Positions 27,599 through 35,721 of a stretch of DNA of 64,000 nt are shown piece by piece. The stretch comes from Halobacterium sp. DL1. Lineage in GTDB: Archaea; Halobacteriota; Halobacteria; Halobacteriales; Halobacteriaceae. The notes under the pieces are model-generated. The model was not told the origin of the DNA and ran no database searches. It saw only the letters and a list, made by a program, of their open reading frames with translations. Where the stretch lies: positions 2,610,216 to 2,674,215 of the forward strand of contig CP007060.1 of the NCBI GenBank assembly GCA_000230955.3, written 5' to 3'. Both the position numbers and the translations under genes were made by a program. How positions within the stretch are numbered: position 1 is the first letter of the stretch; each line of letters opens with the position of its first letter.

Positions 27599-28594
27599 AT
27601 GATTTCCAAGGGCTGTGAGCAGTGCGCGGAAGGGGGGAAGATGGTCCTCTTCGTCTACGGCTACTGCGACCAGCGCGACTGCTTCTACTGCCCGCTGGGG
27701 GAGAACCGGAAGAACGTTCGGCAGGTGTACGCCAACGAGCGCCCCGTCGAGGAGGACGAGGACGTCGTCCGCGAGGCGAAGGCGATGGACGCCCTCGGCA
27801 CCTCCATCACCGGCGGCGAACCCCAGGAGGCGATGAACAAGACGTGCCGGTACCTCCGCCTCCTCAAAGAGGAGTTCGGCGAGGACCACCACACGCACCT
27901 CTACACCGGCATCACGGGCGGCCGCGAGAACATGCGCCGCCTGAGTGAGGCGGGCCTCGACGAGATTCGGTTCCACCCGCCGTACGAGCAGTGGGGCGAC
28001 CTCCACGGCACGGAGTGGGAGGAGATTCTGTACATCGCCCGCGAGGAGGGGCTCACCCCCGCCTTCGAGATTCCCGGCATCCGCGCCGAGGAGGAGTTCC
28101 TGGAGTTCCTCGACGAGGGCGCCGCGGACTTCTGCAACGTCAACGAGTTCGAGATGAGCGACGGCAACTACGAGCGCATGCAGGAGGAGGGCTTCGAACT
28201 CCAGGAGGACCACATGAGCGCCGTCGACGGCTCGAAGGAAGCGATCCTCGAGGAGATGGGCGACCACGAGCGCGTCTACTTCTGCACGAGCGTCTTCAAG
28301 GACGCCGCCCAGCACCGCTCGCGCCTGAAGCGCATGGCCAAGAATGTCCGCCGGGACTTCGACGAGGTGACCGAGGACGGCACGCTCGTCTACGGAAAGA
28401 CGACGGTGAGCGCCGAGCGCATCCGGAACCTCGGCGTCCCCGAGGAGTTCTACACGGTGAAGACCAACCACGTCGAGGTGGCGTGGTGGCTCCTCGAGGA
28501 GATGGTCGAGAACGGCGACATCGACAGCGGCGAAATCGTCGAGCAGTACCCGACCTACGACGGCCAGGTCGTCGAGCGGACGCCGCTCGCGTAG
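27599..28594 (+). CDS. Radical SAM protein with CX4CX2C cluster motif
   Basis: A 331-residue archaeal radical SAM protein. The iron-sulfur ligands appear as C23, C28 and C31 in YCDQRDCFYC, giving CX4CX2C, not the standard CX3CX2C. An extra Cys pair (C6, C9: GCEQC) precedes it. SITGGEP is the SAM-binding GGE motif, and HLYTGITGG and EIRFHPPYEQ are later barrel strands. The protein recalls archaeal proteins annotated as pyruvate-formate lyase-activating-like. Its substrate is unknown. ATG at 27599 is chosen because the CEQC motif begins right after it. Confidence 0.85.
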   Translation: MISKGCEQCAEGGKMVLFVYGYCDQRDCFYCPLGENRKNVRQVYANERPVEEDEDVVREAKAMDALGTSITGGEPQEAMNKTCRYLRLLKEEFGEDHHTHLYTGITGGRENMRRLSEAGLDEIRFHPPYEQWGDLHGTEWEEILYIAREEGLTPAFEIPGIRAEEEFLEFLDEGAADFCNVNEFEMSDGNYERMQEEGFELQEDHMSAVDGSKEAILEEMGDHERVYFCTSVFKDAAQHRSRLKRMAKNVRRDFDEVTEDGTLVYGKTTVSAERIRNLGVPEEFYTVKTNHVEVAWWLLEEMVENGDIDSGEIVEQYPTYDGQVVERTPLA

Positions 28595-28643
28595 CGGTCG
28601 TTTCCGCGGATTTCGTGGCGGAGGCTCCGAATATCGTCAGAAA

Positions 28644-28668
28644 CGAGTACTCTCCAGAGCAGTACTCG
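28644..28668. promoter_or_regulatory. Perfect 8-bp inverted repeat upstream of the OsmC gene
   Basis: CGAGTACT (28644-28651) and its exact reverse complement AGTACTCG (28661-28668) are separated by nine bases. It sits about 50 bases after the radical SAM stop and about 40 bases before a TATA-like GTTTTATCG near 28708 that precedes the OsmC gene. An operator for OsmC or a terminator hairpin for the radical SAM gene are both possible. Confidence 0.4.
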
Positions 28669-28751
28669 GTCCGGAACGGCGCGCAAGCGGACACCAGGTG
28701 CTAGTATCGTTTTATCGCCTCTCCGAGCGTCTACAGTAACGGTGATAGATA

Positions 28752-29315
28752 ATGTCAACCACAGACCGAACGATGCTGAACGGTGTCGATGTCTCCGCCC
28801 TCGAGGGAGCGGTCGAGACGATCAGCGACGACCACGACGTGGGTGCGTTCACGTTCCGGGCCGAGACGGAGTGGCAGAACTCCCTGCGGAGCGTGACCAC
28901 TATCGACGAGTTCGACCAGGCCGGCGAGACGGTCCACAGTCGCAAGTTCACGCTCCAGGGTGACGAACCGGAGCAGATCCTCGGCGAGCGGACGGGTCCG
29001 AACGCCGTCGAACTCCTGCTCGGAGCGCTCGGCTCCTGCCTGACCGTGGGCTACGCGGCGAACGCCGCCGCCATGGGCATCGAACTCGACGACCTGCGCT
29101 TCGAGATGGAAGGCGGCGTCGATCTCCGTGGGTTCCTTGGCATCGACGAGGCCGTCCGTCCCGGCTACGAGACGATGACCTGCTCCGTCTACGTCGACGC
29201 CGACGCAACCGAGGAGCAGCTCCGGGAGCTACAAGAGCACGTCGAGTCCACCTCGCCGCTCGTGGACGCGATTACGAACGAGGTCCCCCTCGAGACCAAT
29301 CTCGTCGTGGAGTGA
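28752..29315 (+). CDS. OsmC family protein lacking the second active-site cysteine
   Basis: A 187-residue OsmC/Ohr-superfamily protein. The first Cys is present in the usual place (C96, LLLGALGSCLTVGYA). The second, normally in a CPV-like motif, is replaced: ESTSPLVDAITN has SP where CP is expected. Thiol peroxidases of this family reduce organic hydroperoxides using both Cys, so this paralogue is probably not a classical Ohr enzyme, though single-Cys OsmC-like proteins are common. It has its own promoter region with a perfect inverted repeat upstream. Confidence 0.86.
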   Translation: MSTTDRTMLNGVDVSALEGAVETISDDHDVGAFTFRAETEWQNSLRSVTTIDEFDQAGETVHSRKFTLQGDEPEQILGERTGPNAVELLLGALGSCLTVGYAANAAAMGIELDDLRFEMEGGVDLRGFLGIDEAVRPGYETMTCSVYVDADATEEQLRELQEHVESTSPLVDAITNEVPLETNLVVE

Positions 29316-29401
29316 CCCGAACACCCCCCTACTTCTTCCCCAGCCGGTCGGGCGGGACACTATCACGAGGAGCGCGGTCCGCGGTTTCGCTCCCACGGGC
29401 G

Positions 29402-31690
29402 TCAGTCCTCGTAGCAGGTGAGGTTCGTCGCCGCGCAGGCAGCCTCTGGGTCGACGCTGTAGATGGTGACAGCGTCGTTCTGGAACACCTGCTCGACGCC
29501 GGGGCCGCCGAAGGTAGCGTCGGGGTAGCGCTCGCGCTCGACGGGGCCGTAGTAGACGTACTGGACGTCGTACTTGTCGAACAGGAGCGCCTGCGTCGCG
29601 CGGTCACCGGTGTACATGAACTGGACGTCCGTCGCGCGCTCCTCGTATGCGCCCTCGGGGCGGTAGCCCTTCTCGTGCTCCCAGCCGACGACAGTCGGGA
29701 TGCCGGTGAACACCGAGGGTGCGCCCACCCAGGTGTAGATGGGTTCGCCGACAGCCGTCACCATCGCGGGCTGGCCGTCGACGTTCGCGCGGAGCCACTC
29801 GTACGCCTCGGCCTCCCGGGGGTGGTACGTCTCGACGAACCGCGTGGCGTCGAGTGTGGTGTCCCCTGAGTCGAGGACGCGGTCGCTGCCGAAGTGGTCC
29901 GACAGCGCGAGCGCGGGGAACGTCACCGCCGAGAGGACGACGAGCACGGCGACGGCCGCGCCCGCCACGTCGGACGCCGAGACGCGGCTAGTGGCGCCGC
30001 GGAGCCGGCCGGCGACGGGTTCTAGGAGCGCGGCGGTGGCGACGCCCGCACCGAGCCCCCAGAGCACCGATATCTGCATCGAGACCTTGTAGACGGTGTT
30101 CCAGCGGATGGCGTTCGGGTCGTGGGGCCACACCTTCGCGTAGGCGAGTTCGATGGCGACGAGGAGGCCGACGCCCGCGGCGGCGAGCACGGCGGCGAAC
30201 CCGGCGCGGTCGGTGCGCCGGAGGTACCACGCGCCGGCCAGCAGCGGGAGCAGGACGGCGACCGAGGCAGCGTCGAGCAGCAGGCCGACGGCGGTGACGG
30301 CGACCCAGCCGACGGCAGCGAGGGCCGTCCGGCGTCCGGTGAGGCGGGCGCTGCGCGCGGGGGAGGGGGCGAAGACGGCGACGAATCCACCCCACGCGAG
30401 CAGGTAGGGACCGAGCGGACTGCGCGGCGGGAGCCAACCAATACCGTCGTTCGGCGGCGCCTGGAACAGCAGGAACGGCGACGCGAGCGCGGCGCCGCCG
30501 AGCGCGACCAGCACGCCGGCGACGGCGGCGAGGGCGTACCGCGACAGTTCGCCGCCCGGGCCCGCCGTCGGCACCCGGTTGCGGAGCCGTGCGGGCAACG
30601 AGCCGGCCGGATGGGCCGTGGCGAGCGCGACGGCGAGAAAGCCGATACCGGCGGCCGTCGGGAGACTCCACGTGCTCGTGATGGCGAGCGCACCCGCGAA
30701 GACGGGGAGCGCGCCGAACAGGAGCGCGACGCGGCGCCGGCGGTCCGTCGCGCGCCACCCCGCGAACGCGACGGCGACGGCGGGCAGCAGGAACGTGGGC
30801 GCGAGGACGTGGGCGTGGAGGTCCCCGTTGAGGTACGACCAGAACGGGTTGACGACGATGGTGTCCGGGACGACGTAGCGGGCGATCCAGTAGTTCCACG
30901 GGGCGAGCGTCGTGGCCTCGCGGAACGCGTCCGCGGTCGGCGCGCGGATGCCCGCGACGAGGAACCGGCCCCACTCGGTGACCAGTGACGCCGGGAGGAA
31001 GCCCGCGAGAATGCGGACGGGCGTCGCGAGGAAGCCGCCGAGGCAGACGAAGACGACACCAAGGACCCCCGCCAGCGAGCGCGAGCGGCCGCGGTCGTCA
31101 GCGATGGCGGCGGCGAGGCCGTAGGCGCCGGACGCGAGCGCCGCGTAGAACGTCGCGAGGCCGAGGTTGTAGGCGTACGACGGGGCGACGCCGACTGCGT
31201 CCGCGAACGCGGCGACCGAGAGGATGCCGCCGTAGTAGTAGCGCACCGGCCGGCCGGCGAACCAGATGTCCGGCGGCGGCAGGCGGTCCGCGAGCGTCAT
31301 CGAGCGCAGCAGCCCGAAGTCGAGGAACTTCTCGCCGGCCGCGGCGTGGGCGGCCGGGTCGACGGCGCGCACGGCGACGAAGAACGCGAACGCCAGGACG
31401 AAGACGGCGAGCGGCGCGGCGACCGCACGCGGCTCGGGGAGGTCGGCGTCTCTGGCAGCGAATCCACCGACGGCGAAGACGGCGAGAATGCAGAGCGCTG
31501 CGACTGTCGTTCCCCAGCGCAGGTGTCCGACCCAGTAGGCGAGGAGGGCGAGGAGGGCGAAGGCGACGCCCGGCGCGAGTCCGGCGCCGCGGTCGGGGAA
31601 CCCGGCGAAGAGGCGCGCGCAGATGGGGACCGCGGCCGCGGCGAACGCGACTGTCGCCAGCAGCCAGTAGGCGGCGATGGCGTACTCCAT
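29402..31690 (-). CDS. DUF2298 (Chlor_Arch_YYY) polytopic membrane protein
   Basis: A 762-residue protein with roughly 16-18 hydrophobic helices. The segment DIWFAGRPVRYYYGGIL contains the Tyr triplet that names the family, and FWSYLNGDLHAHVLAPTF is another conserved block. A soluble extracellular C-terminal domain (about 640-762) carries PREAEAYEWLRANVDG and VVGWEHEKGYRP. The fold is reminiscent of GT-C-type membrane glycosyltransferases, so a lipid-linked sugar transfer role is plausible but not shown. ATG at 31690 immediately precedes the first membrane helix. It is convergent with osmC. Confidence 0.85.
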   Translation of the reverse strand: MEYAIAAYWLLATVAFAAAAVPICARLFAGFPDRGAGLAPGVAFALLALLAYWVGHLRWGTTVAALCILAVFAVGGFAARDADLPEPRAVAAPLAVFVLAFAFFVAVRAVDPAAHAAAGEKFLDFGLLRSMTLADRLPPPDIWFAGRPVRYYYGGILSVAAFADAVGVAPSYAYNLGLATFYAALASGAYGLAAAIADDRGRSRSLAGVLGVVFVCLGGFLATPVRILAGFLPASLVTEWGRFLVAGIRAPTADAFREATTLAPWNYWIARYVVPDTIVVNPFWSYLNGDLHAHVLAPTFLLPAVAVAFAGWRATDRRRRVALLFGALPVFAGALAITSTWSLPTAAGIGFLAVALATAHPAGSLPARLRNRVPTAGPGGELSRYALAAVAGVLVALGGAALASPFLLFQAPPNDGIGWLPPRSPLGPYLLAWGGFVAVFAPSPARSARLTGRRTALAAVGWVAVTAVGLLLDAASVAVLLPLLAGAWYLRRTDRAGFAAVLAAAGVGLLVAIELAYAKVWPHDPNAIRWNTVYKVSMQISVLWGLGAGVATAALLEPVAGRLRGATSRVSASDVAGAAVAVLVVLSAVTFPALALSDHFGSDRVLDSGDTTLDATRFVETYHPREAEAYEWLRANVDGQPAMVTAVGEPIYTWVGAPSVFTGIPTVVGWEHEKGYRPEGAYEERATDVQFMYTGDRATQALLFDKYDVQYVYYGPVERERYPDATFGGPGVEQVFQNDAVTIYSVDPEAACAATNLTCYED

Positions 31691-31859
31691 GGGCTGTATT
31701 TTCCACCGCCAGCCGGTATGTGTTTTGCGGCACGAGTCGCCCACGGGCGCCGACTCGCGGGTGGCGGTCCGCCGGCGCGTCGTCGAATGCGGCCCGGCAC
31801 GGCCGGATTTTGCGAGTACGTGCCGCAAGGGTTTAGGCTGCCGGTCAGTAATCGCCAGT

Positions 31860-32324
31860 ATGGCCGACTGCCCACTCGCCGACGAATGCCCCAGTTTCCA
31901 GGAACAGATCGAGGGGATGGGGTGCCAGCACTACGGCGACCGAGGGGGGATGGAGTGGTGTAACCACTACAGCCAGCCCATCTCGGACCTGAAGACCGCG
32001 CCCGTGGTGCACGGCGAGGAGGTCGTCGTCACTGTCGACGACATGCACGAGAGCGGCGCCGGCGTCGGTCGGCAGGCCGACAGCGGCTTCATCGTGATGG
32101 TCGACGGGGTGCTGCCGCCGGCTCGCGTCCGCGCCGAAATCTCGGAAGTGAAGTCGAACTACGCCCGCGCCGACCTCATCGAGAAACTCCCCGAGGAACC
32201 CGACGACGAGGACGAGGAGGAGGGCGAAGCCGACGACGACGGCGAGAACGACGAGGAGAGCGACGAGGAGGACGACGGTGGCATGCAGCGACTCGGCAGT
32301 CGCGACAACTTCTGGGGTAACTAG
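31860..32324 (+). CDS. TRAM-domain protein with N-terminal Cys motif and acidic tail
   Basis: A 154-residue protein. The first 35 residues hold four Cys (C4, C10, C22, C34; pattern of a small metal-binding knuckle). Residues about 48-108 form a TRAM domain (GEEVVVTVDDMHESGAGVGR ... GFIVMVDGVLPPARVRAEI), an RNA-binding beta barrel found in RNA-modifying enzymes and small archaeal RNA chaperones. A very acidic Asp/Glu stretch and the end LGSRDNFWGN follow. ATG at 31860 begins right at the Cys motif. An RNA-binding role is inferred. Confidence 0.85.
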   Translation: MADCPLADECPSFQEQIEGMGCQHYGDRGGMEWCNHYSQPISDLKTAPVVHGEEVVVTVDDMHESGAGVGRQADSGFIVMVDGVLPPARVRAEISEVKSNYARADLIEKLPEEPDDEDEEEGEADDDGENDEESDEEDDGGMQRLGSRDNFWGN

Positions 32325-34366
32325 CGGAAGTCTTCGACCGAGAGGTCGTCAGTGAGGTGGAGGTCGTCGTCGAGTAACGTGGGCATGGTCACCGACTCGA
32401 GGTACTCTGCGAGGTTCTCAAACGACATCGCCGTCGACGTGGCCGACGCCGAGAGCAGATTGTGGCTGTCCGCCGTGTGTACCGACATCAACAGCGAGGC
32501 GAGACCGGTCTCCTTCCCGGGATAGCTGTGGCTGGTGAGCGGTACCGCGTCCGACGCGTCGGCCGTCTCGTCGGTCGCGAACTCGTACAGAACGGGGCTG
32601 CCCGTGAGTGGTTTCCGGAGCTGGAGCGTGGGGTCCCCGAGCACGGTGTACCGCTCGGTGCCGACTCCGGCGTGTGAGAACACGTCCAGCACCGCGTACA
32701 GCGGGAAGCCGTTGCCGAGGAGCACCGCGGCGTGGCGGCCAGCGGTACTGGCCACCGTGTCCTCGATGTCGTCGGTGGTGACGATGCCGCCCGTTGCGCC
32801 CGCGGTCAGCAGCGCGAATCCCTGCTCGTAGGACCGACAGCCGTTCAGGAAGAACGCGCCGACGCCCGTCGTGGGGAGCGTCCGGACGTCCAGGGTGCCG
32901 TCGGAGCACTCCATCCCGCGCTCGGTGACGTGACCGATGAAGTGCAGGAAGTCCGTCTCTGCCAGCAGCGCGTTCCGCAGTTCAGCCGTCGACAGTGACC
33001 GGGACACCTGCAGGTTCGTCTCCTCGGTCGCGTGGGTGTCGTAGGGCACCTCGTCGGGCGCGTCGATGCTGTCGTCGTTGTACACGACGTGGACGTCGAG
33101 GGGGCCGTCGTCGCGCGGCCACTCGAGCGCGCGCCGGAGCGACCCGAGCGTGGAGTTGATGGCGTTCGCGACGAACCCGTCCCCGAGCCAGACGTGGCCC
33201 GGAGTCTCCACGGGGTCGAGCGTACGGAGAGCGGTGGACTGCTCGGCGATAGACGTACGAACGGCAGCGTCGGGAGTGGAGCGCTCCGGCCCGTTATCGG
33301 GGGTCGGTGGCGGGCTGCGGACGGCGGCGAGTTCCGCGACGACGTGCGGGAGCGCGGGAGCGTACCGCGGGTCGGCGACGACGTCCGCGGTGAGGTGCCA
33401 GTCGATGAGACCGCGGGTCGCCGACCGCGGGACCTCCAGATACGCGGCCGTCCGCTCGTCGAGTGACAACTCGAAGAGGCGTTCGTAGTCGAGGGTCACG
33501 CGGTCGTCCAGTCGGTCGGCCTGCTCCGTCCGGAACGGGTAGCGGCCGACGGACCGCACGACGCTGTCGAGCGTGAACACGTGTTCGAGGCAGTCGCGGA
33601 CGTCCGCCGCGAGCGCGTCGGCGTCGAACTCGCGGGTGGCGCCGGCCGCGCGGAGGCGGGGGGTGGTGCTCCGTTCGACGGTCGCGCCGAGGTAGTAGGC
33701 GAGCGGTGCGACCGTGAATATCGGTCCGTAGTCGGGTGGAACCTCGACGGTGACGCCCGACTCGGGGGGTTCGGCGGCCTCGGGGACCGCGAGGCTCTCC
33801 CCCAGTTCCAGGGCGGGTGGGTGGCCGCGCAGGGACGGCCACGAGCGGTCGGGGGTGAGGGTCTTCAGCGACGACCCGAACGTGGAGACCGCTCGCGCGA
33901 GGTCCTCCGGGTCGCTCGTCGTCCGAACCGTCGCTGCTGGGCGCTCGTGGTGGGAGCGGATACCGACCAGCACTCGCGTCGGCCTGCCAGCGTCGATGGA
34001 GACCTCGTCCGCATCGTCGTAGCGCGCGGCGACGGTCGCGTCCGTTACCTTCACGAACGTCTTCGCTGCGGGCACTGTCACTTCGATCTCGTACGTATCC
34101 CGAGGGAGGCGTTCGGTCGCGGCGGGGTCGTCCGTGTGGTGGACGACCTCGCCGTCCCGCATGAAGATGGCAGCGGCGAACACGGGGAAGTGGAGTTCGC
34201 CGGCCTCGATGGCGACGACTGCGTCGACCGGCATCGCGAACTCGTCGGTCGACGCGGGGGTCGGGTCGACGGTGCGGTCGGTCCGGAGCGTGAACTGTTC
34301 GCCCTCGGCGGCGTCCCGGACCACGAGCCCGTCACCGTCGTCGAGTGCGTCGATGTCGATCGTCAC
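32321..34366 (-). CDS. CHAT-domain cysteine peptidase-like protein
   Basis: A 681-residue protein whose C-terminal half is a CHAT-type caspase-like domain. The catalytic His is H479 in LHFIGHVTERG and the Cys is C510 in AFFLNGCRSYEQG, followed by the GGIVTTDDIEDTVA and LLGNGFPLYAVLDVF helices usual in CHAT. The N-terminal 350 residues contain beta-rich and helical sequence with no TPR or WD repeats. No signal peptide or membrane helix is seen, so it acts in the cytoplasm. Such proteins cleave unknown partners and in bacteria occur in defence and cell-death modules. No obvious substrate gene is adjacent. It overlaps the TRAM gene stop by four bases, tail to tail. Confidence 0.85.
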   Translation of the reverse strand: MTIDIDALDDGDGLVVRDAAEGEQFTLRTDRTVDPTPASTDEFAMPVDAVVAIEAGELHFPVFAAAIFMRDGEVVHHTDDPAATERLPRDTYEIEVTVPAAKTFVKVTDATVAARYDDADEVSIDAGRPTRVLVGIRSHHERPAATVRTTSDPEDLARAVSTFGSSLKTLTPDRSWPSLRGHPPALELGESLAVPEAAEPPESGVTVEVPPDYGPIFTVAPLAYYLGATVERSTTPRLRAAGATREFDADALAADVRDCLEHVFTLDSVVRSVGRYPFRTEQADRLDDRVTLDYERLFELSLDERTAAYLEVPRSATRGLIDWHLTADVVADPRYAPALPHVVAELAAVRSPPPTPDNGPERSTPDAAVRTSIAEQSTALRTLDPVETPGHVWLGDGFVANAINSTLGSLRRALEWPRDDGPLDVHVVYNDDSIDAPDEVPYDTHATEETNLQVSRSLSTAELRNALLAETDFLHFIGHVTERGMECSDGTLDVRTLPTTGVGAFFLNGCRSYEQGFALLTAGATGGIVTTDDIEDTVASTAGRHAAVLLGNGFPLYAVLDVFSHAGVGTERYTVLGDPTLQLRKPLTGSPVLYEFATDETADASDAVPLTSHSYPGKETGLASLLMSVHTADSHNLLSASATSTAMSFENLAEYLESVTMPTLLDDDLHLTDDLSVEDFR

Positions 34367-34481
34367 GTCCTGCCACGACCGGTGCGCGGGGCCCGGTGCA
34401 TGGTCGAGGGTATCGGCGTTTCAGCAAAAACGTTCTGCCCCAGGCCCAGGGATTTTTGCGCCACGGCGACGAGCAACGGGT

Positions 34482-34961
34482 ATGGATGGGGAGGTTCCGG
34501 ACGCGGACGCGGTGCTGACCCGGGTCGGCTTCGACGCCGACGAGAGCGTGTTAACGCGCCGGCAGGCGGAGGTGCTGGCGCTCCGGGAGCGTGGCGCCTC
34601 GCAGGCGGCCATCGCCGACAGACTCGGGACGTCGCGGGCGAACATCTCGAAGGTGGAGTCGAGCGCCCGCGAGAACGTGCGGAAGGCCCGCGAGACGGTG
34701 GGGTTCGCGGAGGCCCTCGACGCCCCGGTCCACGTCGAGGTCGAACCGGGAACCGACCTCTACGACGTGCCTGACGCGGTGTACGCGGCGGCCGACGACG
34801 CCGACGTGAAGGTGCCGCTGTCGGCGCCCGAGGTGATGAAGCGCGTGAGCGACGTCAGCGAGGACGCCGTGACCGACCGCGAGGTGCACCGCCACCTGCT
34901 AGTCACGGTGACGGCCAACGACGAACTCCGCGTGCGGGTCGGCCCCGACGAAGCGCCTTAG
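34482..34961 (+). CDS. Tfx family DNA-binding protein
   Basis: A 159-residue archaeal transcription regulator. The N-terminal helix-turn-helix (residues about 24-60) reads LTRRQAEVLALRERGASQAAIADRLGTSRANISKVES, typical of Tfx, first described as a regulator of molybdenum-dependent formylmethanofuran dehydrogenase genes in methanogens. The C-terminal domain (about 75-155) is the Tfx-specific alpha/beta fold. The ATG is at 34482 after a GATTTTTGCG box. Its targets in haloarchaea are unknown; it is divergent from the CHAT gene. Confidence 0.88.
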   Translation: MDGEVPDADAVLTRVGFDADESVLTRRQAEVLALRERGASQAAIADRLGTSRANISKVESSARENVRKARETVGFAEALDAPVHVEVEPGTDLYDVPDAVYAAADDADVKVPLSAPEVMKRVSDVSEDAVTDREVHRHLLVTVTANDELRVRVGPDEAP

Positions 34962-34984
34962 GCGGTCGCCCGCCGAGAGAGGGT

Positions 34985-35062
34985 ATGGAACGCCGACTCG
35001 ACAGCGAACACTCGGGGCGCGCGAACGCCGCGACCCACTTCGACGGCGGGCGCAGGCGGTGA
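34985..35062 (+). CDS. Candidate 25-residue leader or small protein
   Basis: ATG at 34985 opens a 25-codon frame rich in Arg and His, ending in GGRRR with a TGA that overlaps the GTG start of the PP-loop gene by four bases (GTGA). The overlap has the same geometry as true coupled gene pairs in this window, and it would give ribosomes access to the GTG start. The sequence itself shows no domain, so it may be only a leader or chance. Confidence 0.3.
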   Translation: MERRLDSEHSGRANAATHFDGGRRR

Positions 35063-35721
35063 CGGTCGCGGTCTCCTGGAGCGGCGGGAAGGACTGCGCG
35101 GTGGCGCTGCGGGAACTGCGCGCGACCCGCGGCGTCGACGTCGCTGAACTCCTCACCACGGTCCGCGAGGACGTCCAGCGCTCCTCGATGCACGGCGTCC
35201 GGCGCGAGCACCACGAGGCGCAGGCCACCGCGGTCGGCCTCCCGCTCCATGTCGTCGAACTGCCCGCAGACGTCGATAACGACGAGTACGAGGCCCGGAT
35301 GCGGGCGGCCCACGACGCGATGGCGGGCGGCGGCGTCGAGCGCGTGGCGTTCGCGGACCTGTTCCTCGAAGACGTCCGCGCCTACCGCGAAGCGAACCTG
35401 AATGACTCTCCTATCGACGGCGTCTGGCCGCTCTGGGGCCGTGACACGAGGGAACTGGCCCGTGTGTTCGCCAACGACTTCGACGCGGTCGTCGTCTGCG
35501 TGGACGACGACGCACTCGACGCCGACTTCGCCGGGCGAACGTTCGACCGCGGGTTCCTCGCCGACCTCCCCGACGACGTGGACCCCTGTGGCGAGCACGG
35601 GGAGTTCCACACGTTCGTCCGGGACGGCCCGGGCTTCGAGGAGCGCGTTCCCGTCGAACCGACGGAGCGCGTCACGAAGACGGTCGGCGACGGCACGTTC
35701 CACTACTGCGAGCTAGAATAG
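35059..35721 (+). CDS. Dph6-like PP-loop ATPase (diphthine-ammonia ligase family)
   Basis: A 220-residue N-type ATP pyrophosphatase with the PP-loop SWSGGKDC (residues 6-13). It continues with RSSMHGVRREHHEAQA and the family motif GEHGEFHTFVRDGP near residue 177. The eukaryotic relative Dph6 amidates diphthine on elongation factor 2, the last step of diphthamide synthesis, and archaeal homologues are thought to do the same. The start is GTG at 35059, chosen because the PP-loop strand begins immediately. It is convergent with the nucleotidyltransferase gene with a nine-base overlap. Confidence 0.85.
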   Translation: MTVAVSWSGGKDCAVALRELRATRGVDVAELLTTVREDVQRSSMHGVRREHHEAQATAVGLPLHVVELPADVDNDEYEARMRAAHDAMAGGGVERVAFADLFLEDVRAYREANLNDSPIDGVWPLWGRDTRELARVFANDFDAVVVCVDDDALDADFAGRTFDRGFLADLPDDVDPCGEHGEFHTFVRDGPGFEERVPVEPTERVTKTVGDGTFHYCELE

